Below, in pieces: positions 1 through 20,759 of a stretch of 64,000 bases of DNA; the first letter of the stretch is position 1, and each line of letters opens with the position of its first letter. Both the position numbers and the translations under genes were made by a program. The stretch spans positions 11,713,850 to 11,777,849 of the forward strand of contig JAVDOI010000006.1 in the NCBI GenBank assembly GCA_032191485.1, given 5' to 3'. A model generated the notes under the pieces. The model saw only the letters and a list, made by a program, of their open reading frames with translations. It was not told the origin of the DNA and did no database searches. The stretch is from Leptoclinus maculatus (Eukaryota; Chordata; Actinopteri; Perciformes; Stichaeidae).

Positions 1-369
1 CGCACTTCTTTCGGTTGCCACTTACAGTATCCACTAGTGCTGTGAGGTGCATCCAACTACCTGTTGATTCTGTAAATTGTTTCATTTTTCAAATGTGTAC
101 AGACGCAGCGAGATCTAACGATCTGTTAAGTGATATGTAGATATGGATTATAGGCTTTTGTATTTCATTTTTGTGAGTATTAAAATAAGTGGAAATTTAT
201 CGGGCCTATATGCAGATTATAGAGGGCATACACAAAATATCCTTATTAATTAATACATCACTAGACCACAGACAGTGTATACTGCTTTTCATCTCTTTCA
301 AAATACCATTTTATTATGAGGATTTTCCCACTATAGTGATCCAATCCAATGTTTGTTTGTTTTAGGATT
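1..369. other. 5' flank, no feature seen
   Basis: AT-rich sequence with no open frame of note, no recognisable exon and no simple repeat. It lies upstream of a repeat fragment and of smarcc2. I see nothing that can be supported here. Confidence 0.5.
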
Positions 370-600
370 TTTTATACTGCCCACCAGCAGGTAAAATTAT
401 GTCCACCTCCAAAATGTAAGTACTTTACATGTTAATAATAATAATGATCCAATAATATGGTAATATGATACTGACAGGAGCCATTCTGCAAGATGAGTAG
501 CCTGCTTTTAGTCATGATACTTACATTTACATTTCGTCACTTTTTCTTTGAATACAGGACTAGTAGTGTAGTATTTTTACAATGAGGTTTTTAATTATTC
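370..600 (+). repeat. Fragment of the teleost AGTACTTTTACTT-type interspersed repeat
   Basis: The stretch carries phrases I recognise from a very common fish repeat: an ATG-TTAATAATAATAATGATCCAATAATAT core, a CATTCTGCAAGATGAGTA segment, then ATACTTACATTTACATTT and a final GTAGTATTTTTACAATGAGG. Related pieces lie at 22850-23160, 23275-23790, 30395-30680 and 39360-39560. The copy is decayed and has no clear ends. Family assignment is from memory. Confidence 0.55.
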
Positions 601-792
601 TTCTCCACCATGGTGCATGCCGCTGCTTTTCAAATCTCTCACAGCATGAAGAAGTATTATATTTAAAAATCATTCCCTACATGAGTGCGCAACCTGCTGT
701 ACATTGATTGTTATTACGCTCGCCATCAGTTGTAGTACCGGACTTTGGCCGTTGGGCGGCAGGCGACGTTGACTAGTAGTCTGCAGTCAAAG
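601..792 (+). promoter_or_regulatory. smarcc2: smarcc2 promoter-proximal region and 5' UTR
   Basis: About 190 bases ahead of the smarcc2 ATG. The last 80 bases are GC-richer and hold several CpGs (GGGCGGCAGGCGACG at about 753-767), as expected of a housekeeping-type promoter. No TATA box is seen. The transcription start cannot be placed from sequence alone. The frame is open upstream of the ATG back to about 745 but has no ATG there, so 793 is the start. Confidence 0.4.
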
Positions 793-10613
<9,821 letters not shown>

Positions 10614-12689
10614 GAGAATCATACACAGCCTGAGAATCCGAATGACTCTGACCACTTGCCGGTATCATCTGAAATGAAGAAATCATAAACCGAAGAAGAA
10701 CACATTTTACATGTTCAGCTCTTTTATTTGTTTGTTTGTTTTTCCAACAGGACAACTGATGCAAGAAAGAAAAAACGATAATGTATAAATCAAACCAGCT
10801 CTACTTTAACTCTCTGTTGAAAATGATGTCCTTTTTAAATTCCATCTGCCTATGAAGAAAATGTAGTTTCAAACAGAAGCTGTTCGTCCTGTGCGGTCGA
10901 TTGGACAGCAATATCTCACTTCATAATTTGAAGCTTAACACCAGAGTGAACTAAGAGGGTCTCACCAACATGCTGCCAGTCAAGGAAAGAAGAGAAAAGA
11001 CTCATCTTGCGTTTTTCAGTGTTTTGGCAATTGTTGCATTTATTTCCCGCAACAGTTTGACACAGCTTGTGAAGTTGGTGCTTTACAATATCTCCAGAGT
11101 TCCCCCCTTTGTACTGTAGGTACTAATTACAATATATGTAAGACAAAAATGCACTTTTAAAATGTTTCCCACGGTCTAATTGAAAGACTCGAAGCATCGA
11201 TGAAATTTAACTTTAGCACTTATATCATCCTTTTGTTGTCTTAAATACTTTTTCATGCTGAAGGTTTTTGAAAAGTTGATTGGAAATGTTACTTTTTCCG
11301 CTCTAATTGTATTTGTTTTACATGGACAAACAGTCACTCTACAGGGTCCGGCCTGGACGTCACATGTCTAAAACCAACGTCTCTCTCCAGAGAAATGTCT
11401 GTAATGAATGAAAACAAACCAGAAGCCAGTTAGAACTACAGTTGGTTTGGATGCAGTTTGAGACATTGTACTGTAAACTGGATTTTTTTTTTGTTACAAA
11501 CACATCTCGTGTCGCCCTGTAATGATAACATTTGAAAGCTCTGACAGCATGAAATTATCATCCTGAGAAGACCTCTCTTTAAATATATCTTAATAATGTC
11601 CCTCCTTTCGACAGCACTTAAGGAATAACATGTCTGCGAGGAGCTTCATGTTTTTCACATCTGGATGAACTAAAGCATCCAGGAGTTTGAGAGGAATGTA
11701 GTTTTGTTCAAAAGGAATGATTGAAAAGTCTGGGAATGATAAGTATACCAGTGACCGCATGAGTGGTTTATTATCATTTTAACTTTGTGTTAATTGCTCA
11801 ACCAAAATGTTTTATAATCATGTTTATCTCACATTTATTCAGTGAGTTGTATTGAGGTTGCTTGGGAAATTAAGAAGATTTTTTTTTAGCGGCTTGTTTT
11901 TCCGCTGGTGCATTTCAAGTTACACATGGAAGAAATGTGAAGCCTGTCAAAAAGCAAGGGAGCTCGCACCTTAAACAGCTGACGATGGAGAATTGTGTCC
12001 TTAATATCTGCAACAATATCCTCACTTTTTATCCTATCAATTTTTATATTTTTTACTTTCTGTTTTTCCATATCCTTTCTTTGATATGTCAACATTGTAA
12101 CTGTATATTATTACATTTGTATCTTATATTTACCCTCTCCACTTGTTGCGTATGAATCAGGCAGGTTTGTTGGAACTGTCTTGAGATGTGACTGTGAGCA
12201 TTTGTGTATGTGAACGCATGCCATTAAGATCTGTAAACAACATTACCGTTCAGTTTTATTTCCAGTGCCATTCGTCGTGTGTCACAGAGTTTGAAGAATG
12301 AAAGAAACAGGCTTCCTTCTGCACACGACACGTCACGTCCGTGTCATGAATTATAATCCAGTCAGAAGGTGAAACTTTACAGTTAATGTCCGTCAAGCCA
12401 GTATTGCAGACCTCACCGTAGTTGTGAGCATAAATGGACTTCTTTTATCTGTGTTATTACTACATTGTGTGGATTTTGTGATATGAAATAAGTGTATGTT
12501 CAGTTTCTGTATGTTTTTCACTATGCTGAAGGTAGCAGCAATTGCATTGATTATTATACCGTAGAATCAATTTTTCCTCAGTAAATCATCACATTCTGAC
12601 TGACAGTTACTCTGGCAGTTTGTATTTAACAAAAATGCATAACAAAAGGGGTTCAGGTTTTAATTACAAAATGTTGGGGAAAAAATAAA
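10614..12689 (+). other. smarcc2: smarcc2 3' UTR with poly(A) signal
   Basis: The region after the stop is AT-rich with no conserved frame. The first strong AATAAA on the plus strand followed by a GT-rich stretch is at 12684-12689, giving a 3' UTR of about 2.1 kb and cleavage near 12705-12715. An excellent acceptor (T-rich tract and CAACAG, 10741-10750) lies near its start and may define an alternative last exon. The exact 3' end is inferred. Confidence 0.6.
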
Positions 12690-12715
12690 GATGTGAAGAG
12701 GAAGTCATTGTGTGG

Positions 12716-12984
12716 ACATTTGTTTTATTATTTTTATTCTAAATAATTTAGCATTTTAAATTCATCTTGTATGTGTAAAGTCTGCGCCGTTTGTTTAAGT
12801 TTTCTATGAAGATGCAATTTTCAAATGTCACAAAGAAAGTCATAGCATAGTATGTCATTAACAATTAGAAGAGATATTATATATGAGACATTGAAATGAA
12901 ATATGCACTGCTTTGTAATGTGATTGCAGATGTGTATTATGCCCTTTAAAGACATATTTGAAGACACGGAGGCTGAAAGACACT
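12716..12984. other. Short convergent spacer between smarcc2 and myl6
   Basis: Fewer than 300 bases separate the smarcc2 poly(A) signal on the plus strand from the myl6 signal on the minus strand. AT-rich, nothing else seen. Confidence 0.5.
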
Positions 12985-12999
12985 TTGGAAACTAGGATT

Positions 13000-13005
13000 T
13001 TTATT
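13000..13005 (-). terminator. myl6: myl6 poly(A) signal
   Basis: Reads AATAAA on the minus strand, about 345 bases downstream of the myl6 stop codon. It is the first canonical hexamer suitably placed and defines a 3' UTR of roughly 350-370 bases. Confidence 0.6.
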
Positions 13006-13348
13006 CAATACTGTTAGATGAAACATGTCACATTATCAAACAAAAAACAAAAACAGCAAAAGCTGTTGACAACAAGACTGACGGGTTAATAAAGATGTAA
13101 TAGGTGAAATCATCAAGGGAACCTTACTACAGAGTACCTGCGAGGCTGAATAATGTTTGGAAAAATGAGATGAAAGGGTTTCTTCACATTAGACTGAATA
13201 GGCACTTTCGAAAATAAATTGAAGATGTCAAAAAAAAGAAAGGAGACTTGTTGGAGGTAGGATGACGTGGATGGAAGGGCAAGACGAGACAAACAATATA
13301 AAAATATTCAGGAATTAAATTAAAGCTGGAAGTGCGTTTCTGAAATCC

Positions 13349-16300
13349 TCAACCGCTCATCACCATCCGGACGAGTTCTGTCACAAGAGGAACAAAGAGA
13401 AACACATCAAATCTGAAACTAAAGATCAGAAAACCATCAATGCACAGGCCACATAATGAGCTATAATGAGTTTTTTAATATGTTTTCCAATTGCAGAGGC
13501 TTAACTTTTGGAAGAATTAGCAAAGCCATTTACTGTTCTGGTATTATCATTTATGTTATGCTGTAACTGTTAGCACCACGCCATGGGTGAATGACTCGCT
13601 GAATTACACAGCTGTTGGAACTAAACCAAACATCTTTTGGGTACAAGAAAGTTACTAAAACTGCAACGCTGCACTGCATGTTACGACGTGTTCAAACTGT
13701 CTCTCTTCACTAGTTGTTATTGTACATCAAGGCTGTTTCCTCTACTTTATTAAAGAGAGATTAAACAATCCCCTTGGTGTGACTGACGTTCCACCACTTA
13801 TTATAAATAATACAGAGATATGTTTGACTGACCATTACCTTCTCTTCCAAAGTCCCTGTGATTGCATTACGTATTGAAATTAAATATATAGGTTTTCTTA
13901 GAATTACTGGTATTTGGATCCCAGTAAAATGCATTTGCTGTGTTGTCACCTTGTCTCGGCCTGGTGTCTTGTGTTCTTTATGTGACAACATCAGTGCTTG
14001 GAGTAAAGCATTTCTCTTTCTTGAACGCGGAGCTCTTCAGCACGAATGTTCTGTCATTTGGTGTTGTATTTGTAACTGTTGGTGTTGTTATATATAGTGC
14101 ATTTTGTTTGAAATGAACTTCACCCCTTGTAGTTAGCGATTACACCTATGAATTGTTACCTGCCATCTGACTCTCTGACTACAAACTTCTTTTTAGAAGT
14201 CAAATTTTAGATTAATCAGATGACACATCATTTCTTTGATTCCTTTATTCCCTAATTGTTCAATTGTGTTTTTTGTTTGTTTTCCTAATTGTCACACATG
14301 TGTGTTCTCTGTGATTCCTAGAACTTACTTTCTTCCCCCTCTTTTGTGTTATTATTGAGGATTTGTGGTGCTCCTACGACGGCCGCGTAGTTGTGCCACA
14401 TTTCTTACTTACTCAGCTTGCGGTTTTTAAGGTCTTGTTATTACATTTCAATAGACTCACTATGTATCGGGACATACGTAATCTTTTTCTGGCATACTAA
14501 ATTGTATGGTAGTATTGGAATGCACCAATAGAGTCATCTGAGTGCATCTGTCCACATACTGTGCAGTCTTACCTTCATAGTTAATGCAGCCATTGGCGTC
14601 TTCGTGTCCCGCTAAAAGAGTTTCCACCTCCTCCTCTGTCATTTTTTCACCTGGCACAAACAAAGAAGACTTTAAAACCATAACCATATAAAGGATTCTC
14701 TGACAGAGGAGACAGCACGCTTGCTTACATTGTTCTTGGTACAGAAAAGTGCCTGAAGGGATTTTACTTTGCATGACAACACATACATCAGCTGAACTAG
14801 ATAAGGTTTACTGACAATTCTTTGTGTTTAGCAGGTTTTTGTTGACTTGCCTAGTGTAGTGAGAACATGACGCAGCTCTGCTCCCATCACTGTGCCGTTT
14901 CCCTCCTTGTCAAAGACCCGCAGACCTTCTACGATATCCTCAAAGGAACCCTGGTCTTTGCTCTTAGCAATGGCCTGAAGCATGGGCAGGAACTGTTCGA
15001 AATCCAACATCTTATAGTTCATCTCTGAAAGGCAATCAGTAACAAATAGTTTACATTCTAAACACCCCCGACACAGTTAGAAAAAGGATCAATGGAAGTA
15101 CAAATGCAGTTTTCACAATACCAGAGATTTCAGCTGAGTGCTCATTTATTAATGTACCAAATTATCAGTACTAAAATAAATGCTGTGTACTGTATGCTCA
15201 TGTCTGTGCCCCGATCAAGTCAGAAAAGGCATTTCAGCACACACTGATGCTCTGGTGTTGTAATGAGGGGTTAGAACCAAGGCAACGATAAAGTAGGTTG
15301 AGTCGGTCTAGTATAGTTGCAGCTGGTGAATCAGAGGCTTGCCTTCTAACTTGGGGTTTCCCAGGACCTTGAGCACCTCAGCATTGACAGGGTTCTGTCC
15401 AAGGGCCCGCATAACATCCCCACACTGGTTGTAGGTGATCTTCCCCTCACCCGTCCGGTCAAACAAAAGGAAGGCCTCCTTGAACTCTGATATGGAGACA
15501 GAGAGGTAGAACTCATTCAGCTGTACAGTATATAAATAAACTCCAACGTTGGAGACACAAGCAAACACACATATGCATAACACCGTGCTTATAGCGCTAC
15601 AGATACAACCGTATGTGTGGACCTTTATTGAATGAAGTTGTTTGTGTAGAAGAACAGCTGATACCACAAGTTGTTTTGACATTCGATACAGAAAGTCTCT
15701 GCATTTTCTCAGTTGCACAATCCCGACACTGCTGTGTAGGCGCATTTTCGCAAACACTTATCTTAATTACTGTGGCTTATTGATTATGCATTCACCTCAC
15801 AAATAACACATAACAGCTCTCCGCTACCTGATATTACATTTTAGCAGCTTTTAATATTCGGTATTACTTGGTATCAGCTCAGAAACATACTCTCATCGCC
15901 TACAACAACAGTGTCAGTTGGTGGTGGTGGTGGTTGTTGTTGTTGTTGTTGGAGCAAATATGATCCTTAAAAGCACAAACTGTTTGCAAGACGTCGGTCC
16001 TGTTAAACAACACCACACAGTAGCTGGTCCTACATCAATGTGTACTATTTGTTCTAACAAACTGCTTTAGTGAGTGCCACGAGAGAATAGTTTTAGTGAC
16101 ATTTGCCACGCCTTTAAGTACACCAGAAAAATGATGTCTCGGCCAACCCTTGATCCATACATTGCTCTGCTAAAACACAACCTGTCTTTATCATGACTGT
16201 CAACATTTAAAGTGTATAATTCAACATCAGCATGCAAAAACACACAAAGATGCTTTATTAGATTACATGTTTTTGCAGGTTAGTACACCATTCTGTGGCA

Positions 16301-16910
16301 CTACTCGTGATGAATTCAAGTAGTATTTGTTAGGTGTAAGTCGTGACAGGCATTGAGCCTCACACAGTTATAAAGTGTTCAGTGTTGAGCTCAGTCTGTC
16401 AGAGTTACCTGAAGGAGTGCAGCGGTTTGCAGAGACAACAGTCGAGCTACAGGGTCAGAGTGACGAATTCATGAAGCTATAACGTTATTTAAAATATGAA
16501 GGCGATGATATGTTTGGCTGTATAACCGGAACCATTAAAAGGATAAAATCCCTTTTGCTCATCAGACGTTAACGTTGACTCACCCATGATCTGGTCCTCT
16601 GTGAAGTCAGACTGCTTGAGGCGGGGGTTAAAACGGCACAAGGGGAACAACAGACCGGCGTTAGTGTAATGTGCAAATGCTTCAAGTTAATCCTCCATTA
16701 ATGCTACCGTACAGTAAAGAAAGGGATTGTGGCTAAAGGCTTAACGTTAGAATGAGTGAAGCAGGCCAGGAGAGATATACGCAGCTAGCTGAACGTTGAC
16801 TTAACGTTAATCAATGAATAAAGAACGACGTTGTCCTTGAGTACACATCTTTTAATAACAGCAGCTATTTTTTTAATAAATCAGCCCGGAGTAATACATT
16901 TACTCACCAT
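13349..16910 (-). CDS. myl6: Myosin essential (alkali) light chain 6
   Basis: Minus-strand coding exons in order: 16908-16910 (the ATG alone), 16584-16611, 15343-15486, 14851-15024, 14573-14650, 13349-13377. Frame is continuous and gives 151 aa, the usual MYL6 length. The protein starts M-SDFTEDQ and has EF-hand folds: FKEAFLLFDRTGEGKI (about 11-26), a middle part DFEQFLPMLQ, then GLRVFDKEGNGTV and AGHEDANGCINYE. It ends ELVRMVMSG, the smooth-muscle-type end; non-muscle MYL6 ends AFVRHILSG. Family role: binds the lever arm of myosin II heavy chains and supports the neck, with most EF-hands not binding calcium. Introns 3 and 4 use GC instead of GT as donor (AGAAG|GCAAGC and CACTAG|GCAAGT); no in-frame GT donor lies nearby. 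It lies tail to tail with smarcc2, as MYL6 and SMARCC2 are neighbours in human. Confidence 0.96.
13378..14572. other. myl6 intron 5, no further exon seen
   Basis: This intron is where the alternative non-muscle last exon lies in mammalian MYL6. I scanned the minus strand for a frame ending like FVRHILSG-stop after an AG and saw none. No recognised repeat. Confidence 0.4.
15917..15951. repeat. (GGT)n/(TTG)n trinucleotide microsatellite in myl6 intron 2
   Basis: Five GGT-type units run into seven TTG-type units without interruption. It is intronic and has no coding effect. Confidence 0.85.
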
Positions 16911-17011
16911 GTCGGTTTGAGGTCGTTGGATGAGAGACGGGCGAGGGTCTCGTATCTTCTCTAAGCTAATGAGGAGGACACCGGCTAGCTGTCGGTCATC
17001 AGCGCATCTGA

Positions 17012-17035
17012 TGACGTCACGGCACAACAGCCAAT
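17012..17035 (-). promoter_or_regulatory. myl6: myl6 promoter elements: palindromic CRE and CCAAT box
   Basis: A perfect TGACGTCA (17012-17019) sits about 100 bases upstream of the myl6 ATG, followed by CCAAT (17031-17035, inverted relative to the gene) some 12 bases further out. Full CRE plus NF-Y box this close to a start is a typical CREB/ATF and NF-Y promoter arrangement. Site identity is clear; function is inferred. Confidence 0.5.
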
Positions 17036-17062
17036 CATATGCCTGGATTTCAGGGATGCAGT

Positions 17063-17069
<7 letters not shown>

Positions 17070-17108
<39 letters not shown>
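17070..17108. repeat. (AT)n microsatellite
   Basis: About 19 uninterrupted AT units upstream of myl6, with a second short (AT) run at about 17125-17137. Confidence 0.95.
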
Positions 17109-17110
<2 letters not shown>

Positions 17111-17424
17111 TATGTGTAACTGCATATATATATATATGGTATGTTGTATGGTTGAATATAATTACAATGCCCTTATTATGGGAAAATTGCTTTATAAAAT
17201 TGCAGATACAAATTTTGATGCGGTGTCATGATTAAACTTAATGTTGACCTTACTGTTCATATGACACACTAATCAAAGTTACTGTGAGGAACCTTTAACT
17301 GGTTATGAAAGTCTTAATTTAATACTTTTGTTTCTGTATGACCTACATAACGGGAGACCACTAATGACCATCAGCAAGAAGGTGCGCCATTTCTTTATAG
17401 TTATTCTTAATGCTTGTCATCAAT

Positions 17425-17610
17425 TACATTACGTTACAGTCATTTAGCAGACGCTTTTATCCAACGCGACTTAAAAATTCACATTATACACCGTAGGCAC
17501 AGCTATTTTGAGGTTAAGTGTCTTGCTCAAGGACACATCGACATGCGACTAGCGGAGCCGACCCTCTGATTGAAGTACGGCCCTGATCTCCACTTAGCCA
17601 CAGTCACCTC
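17425..17610 (+). repeat. Teleost interspersed repeat with CATTTAGCAGACGCTTTTATCC core
   Basis: Contains CATTTAGCAGACGCTTTTAT then CCAACGCGACTTA and, 60 bases on, AAGTGTCTTGCTCAAGGACA, the signature of a repeat found in nearly all fish genomes. It lies between the myl6 promoter and the 3' end of tsfm. I recognise the family by sequence but not its class with certainty. Confidence 0.75.
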
Positions 17611-18200
17611 CAGGTTGCACGTGAGAACCAGAACCAGGACTGATCGGTGCAGACTGTCAGACCCTGCTGCAGTAAAATTGGAGCATTTCTAAAAAGGGAC
17701 AGTGGAGCTGGGAAACACTTTTGCCACCACAGCTAAAAACCAACACAAAATGAAGCTTCGTTGTAATAGCTTTAACGAGAAAGTGTAATACTGGCACACC
17801 ATACTACAAAGTTGGCTGACCTCTGCATTACATCATACAAAAAGTGAAATATAATAGATTATATTTAATACTTTGTTAATGGTCACATGATGGGGTGTTT
17901 CAGCCATGATTTAAAACTAGAGAGCAGAGCATCATCTGATAGTGATGAGTCTTGTGTTCCAAAAGTTCGCAGCTCTAATGGAGAAAGCTGACCAGAGAGA
18001 TTCAGTGGACCTGTGCTGTACTACACACTTACTTTTGATAGATGCTCGTTGGTCTGAGGTGTTCAGAGTAGAGTAAGGAAAACCAAGTTGTCAAAAGCAA
18101 GTCAGTGTGTTACCTGATTAAGAGGATGTTCATGTGTATCTTATATTTAAAAATACTGAGTAGCATATACAAATTAATATGGACTAAGATTTCCAGGATA
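17611..18200. other. Intergenic, no feature seen
   Basis: Spacer between the repeat above and the 3' end of tsfm. No exon, tRNA-like fold or simple repeat was recognised. Confidence 0.4.
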
Positions 18201-18207
18201 AAAATAT

Positions 18208-18213
18208 TTTATT
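18208..18213 (-). terminator. tsfm: Probable tsfm poly(A) signal
   Basis: AATAAA on the minus strand about 180 bases after the tsfm stop codon. It is the nearest canonical hexamer in the right orientation. Confidence 0.5.
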
Positions 18214-18391
18214 GCTGGATTGGTAATTTCATCAGGCACCAGTGCTGGTAGACCTACATATTCTGCTTTCACATGTACAATGACACTTTGTGACTGTCTG
18301 ACTGCTCAAGAATAAATGGGTTGTTGAATTTCATCTTAATATTAAATAAAGACACATGACAAATTATTTTGGATGAATGATTACCCTCCCT

Positions 18392-20689
18392 TCATTTAGC
18401 TTCTTCACTGGCTGTCTCGCCACACTGAAATCGGACAAAGTCCAGCACTCGAGCCTGTTGACCTCTGAGGAACTGTGCAACAGTCCTGCTGGGGTCTCCC
18501 AAGAAGGTCTGAGGCAGCAGACGCGTCTCACTTTCACCACAAGGCAGGTCATCCATGTTGCCCAGGGACACAGGGGCCTCTCCCACGATATGCTGTCCCA
18601 GCTTACGTCCTAGAACTTCCCATTCTCCCTTCTCTTCGGCCTGAAATACGACCAGGGCGCCGTACCGACCCATGGCCACCTCAGTCTGGCCGCGCACACC
18701 ACCGTGTACATACGAGCCAATGTGCCACTCAGCTGGGACATTCACCGTCACCGCCCGCCTCACTGACATGTTCTCACCGAGGCGACCTGAGAGGAAAGAG
18801 GGGAAACATGTTTTATCAAAAAAAAAAAAAAATTGGTGCAATAAACCGATTTCTCGCTTTTGACGGCCCCTTCTGTGCGTCTCCATTGACAGCAGATTTG
18901 AGGGCATAAAAAAAAAAAAAAACACGTCATGTGTCGCAGGGACAACATGCAGCAAAAGGCCGCAGATTTATTGTTTATTCAGGAGCAGTAGCTGTGCTAT
19001 GCCTGGGCTATACAAAGAGAATATAAATCCCCTACAATAAATCGTGCAACACATTCATAAAGAATAAATGAATGAATGCAGCCCGACAGATTTGTTTCTT
19101 TTGAATGCATGGAAACGAATGTACAAGACAACTAATATTTAGAAATGTGTCACACTGCCATCATTGCTGGTAAAAACCCAGAATAAAAGAAAATCTTTAA
19201 ATGCCGGTTGAAGGAGCGCAGGAGGGACATGAGTTTTAAACTAAAACAACATTTTCATACTGACCAATCGTGACAGCCACCCGATCAGAAAGTGAAGCTC
19301 CTTCATCCACACCGAGTTTGTTTAACTCATCACCTGCCAGGACACTCTAGAAACAAATGTAGTATGTGAGCAGAATCAAAGCAGAGCAAAAGGACACAAA
19401 GCTGGTGCGTCCCGACATCCTGAGTGTTGTATTCAGTGGTATGCATGCAGTCATATATTCCTTCTCATCAGCATCCACCTCCTGAAGACTTATATACATT
19501 AAGAACCATTGCAGTTCTGTCTAGATAATTATGGCAAATCACTGATGACAGAAACAAAATCATTTCTGATAATGTAGTTTTATTTCCTATTCTATAGCAA
19601 CATTATATTAATATAAAGCCACGTCAGTATATCCGTCCTCAATGTGGGTTTACCTTAACATATCCTGTCTTGCTTTGGGTTTTCTTACGGTGGTGAGCCA
19701 AGGTGGCAAATGCCACATCCTTAACCAGCTGTTGGAACTTCTCATTACGGGCAACAAAGTCTGTCTCACAGTTAACCTGCAGAAAGCACACAAGACGAAA
19801 TTCAACAGATATTGCTGAATGCCACGTCCAACAAACAAGAAAAGGATAAACTTCAGTGATTGTGCTGGTAATTAACCGCTGTATCGCTGGCCTTACCTCC
19901 ACCATAACTGCAGCTGTATCTTGTATAAACAGGCCAACCAGTCCCTCTTTGGCTTTGCGACCCTGCAGCTTGTTCGCTTTGCTCCAGCCCTCCTTCTGGG
20001 CCTGCTCATTTAGCCAGGTCTCTGCCTGAAGGATTGCAAATGACATCAACAACACAGTCCCACAGCTAGTTGTTTCAGTAGTCACCATATAGATATAATG
20101 TTGTAGCACACGTGTGTTGGGATTGAGAGAGGGGGGTTAAGTTACCTGTGTTATGTCATTATCAAACTTCTCCAGTGCTTTCTTGCAGTTAATGAAAGTG
20201 TAGCCGGTGTTTTTCCTCAGTTTCATCAGGAGGGCTTTCTCAACTGCCAGAAGCTGACAGCCTGTGTGTAACGACTGTACATGCTGGCAAATACTGATCT
20301 GAGGAAGACAGAAAGTGTAACACACAGTGACTAGTACAACTTCAGAAAGCCCAGTGACCTAGGCCTACTCTGTCTTTAGTAGACAGTCACATATACATCT
20401 TTGTATCAACAAATGCCATTTTTAGATAACATATTCTACAGAGATATATAGCCACAATGACGTTCAACCATGCATGAAATAAAACCGAATTAGTAAGGAG
20501 GTAACTCTCTGAAACTGGCCCAGTAACGTTGAGCTGGTGAATCAGAAAGTGAGGAAGCTAACTAACACGCCAGCTTATGACAGCTCGAGCTCCAGGTCAA
20601 ATGATAAAAACATCAACAAGTGTAAAGCTCAATGTGCTCACCTTTGCAACGTCTCTTGTGATTGTTCTGAATAAAAAGGTTAACGACAT
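18392..20689 (-). CDS. tsfm: Mitochondrial translation elongation factor Ts
   Basis: Minus-strand coding exons: 20642-20689, 20146-20298, 19897-20025, 19654-19776, 19265-19346, 18392-18786. All junctions are GT-AG and in frame, giving 309 aa (human about 325). EF-Ts is the guanine nucleotide exchange factor that recycles mitochondrial EF-Tu. The first about 38 residues (MSLTFLFRTITRD...) are hydrophobic and basic and nearly free of acidic residues, fitting a matrix import signal. Next is the UBA-like N-domain (LLMKLRKNTGYTFINCKKAL, about 41-60) and the conserved AQKEGWSKANKLQGRKAKEG stretch (about 76-95). The EF-Tu contact motif TDFVARN is at 115-121. The core domains follow and include GSYVHGGVRG, GRKLGQHIVG and the terminal VLDFVRFQCGE. 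Exon 1 holds only 16 codons. The gene stands divergent from endou, with about 1.5 kb between their ATGs. Confidence 0.96.
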
Positions 20690-20759
20690 CTTTAAAGCCC
20701 GTTGACGTGAACTGACTTTTAAAAGCTCAGAATGTCATTGAACTCCACGCCGTGTAAGG

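Noticed and set aside
745..792. In-frame extension upstream of the smarcc2 ATG
   Set aside because: It has no ATG and SMARCC2 proteins begin at MAVRKKDGG, so the start at 793 was kept.
14330..14400. Candidate alternative last exon of myl6 in a GC-richer patch
   Set aside because: The minus-strand translation shows nothing like FVRHILSG and has no matching phase.
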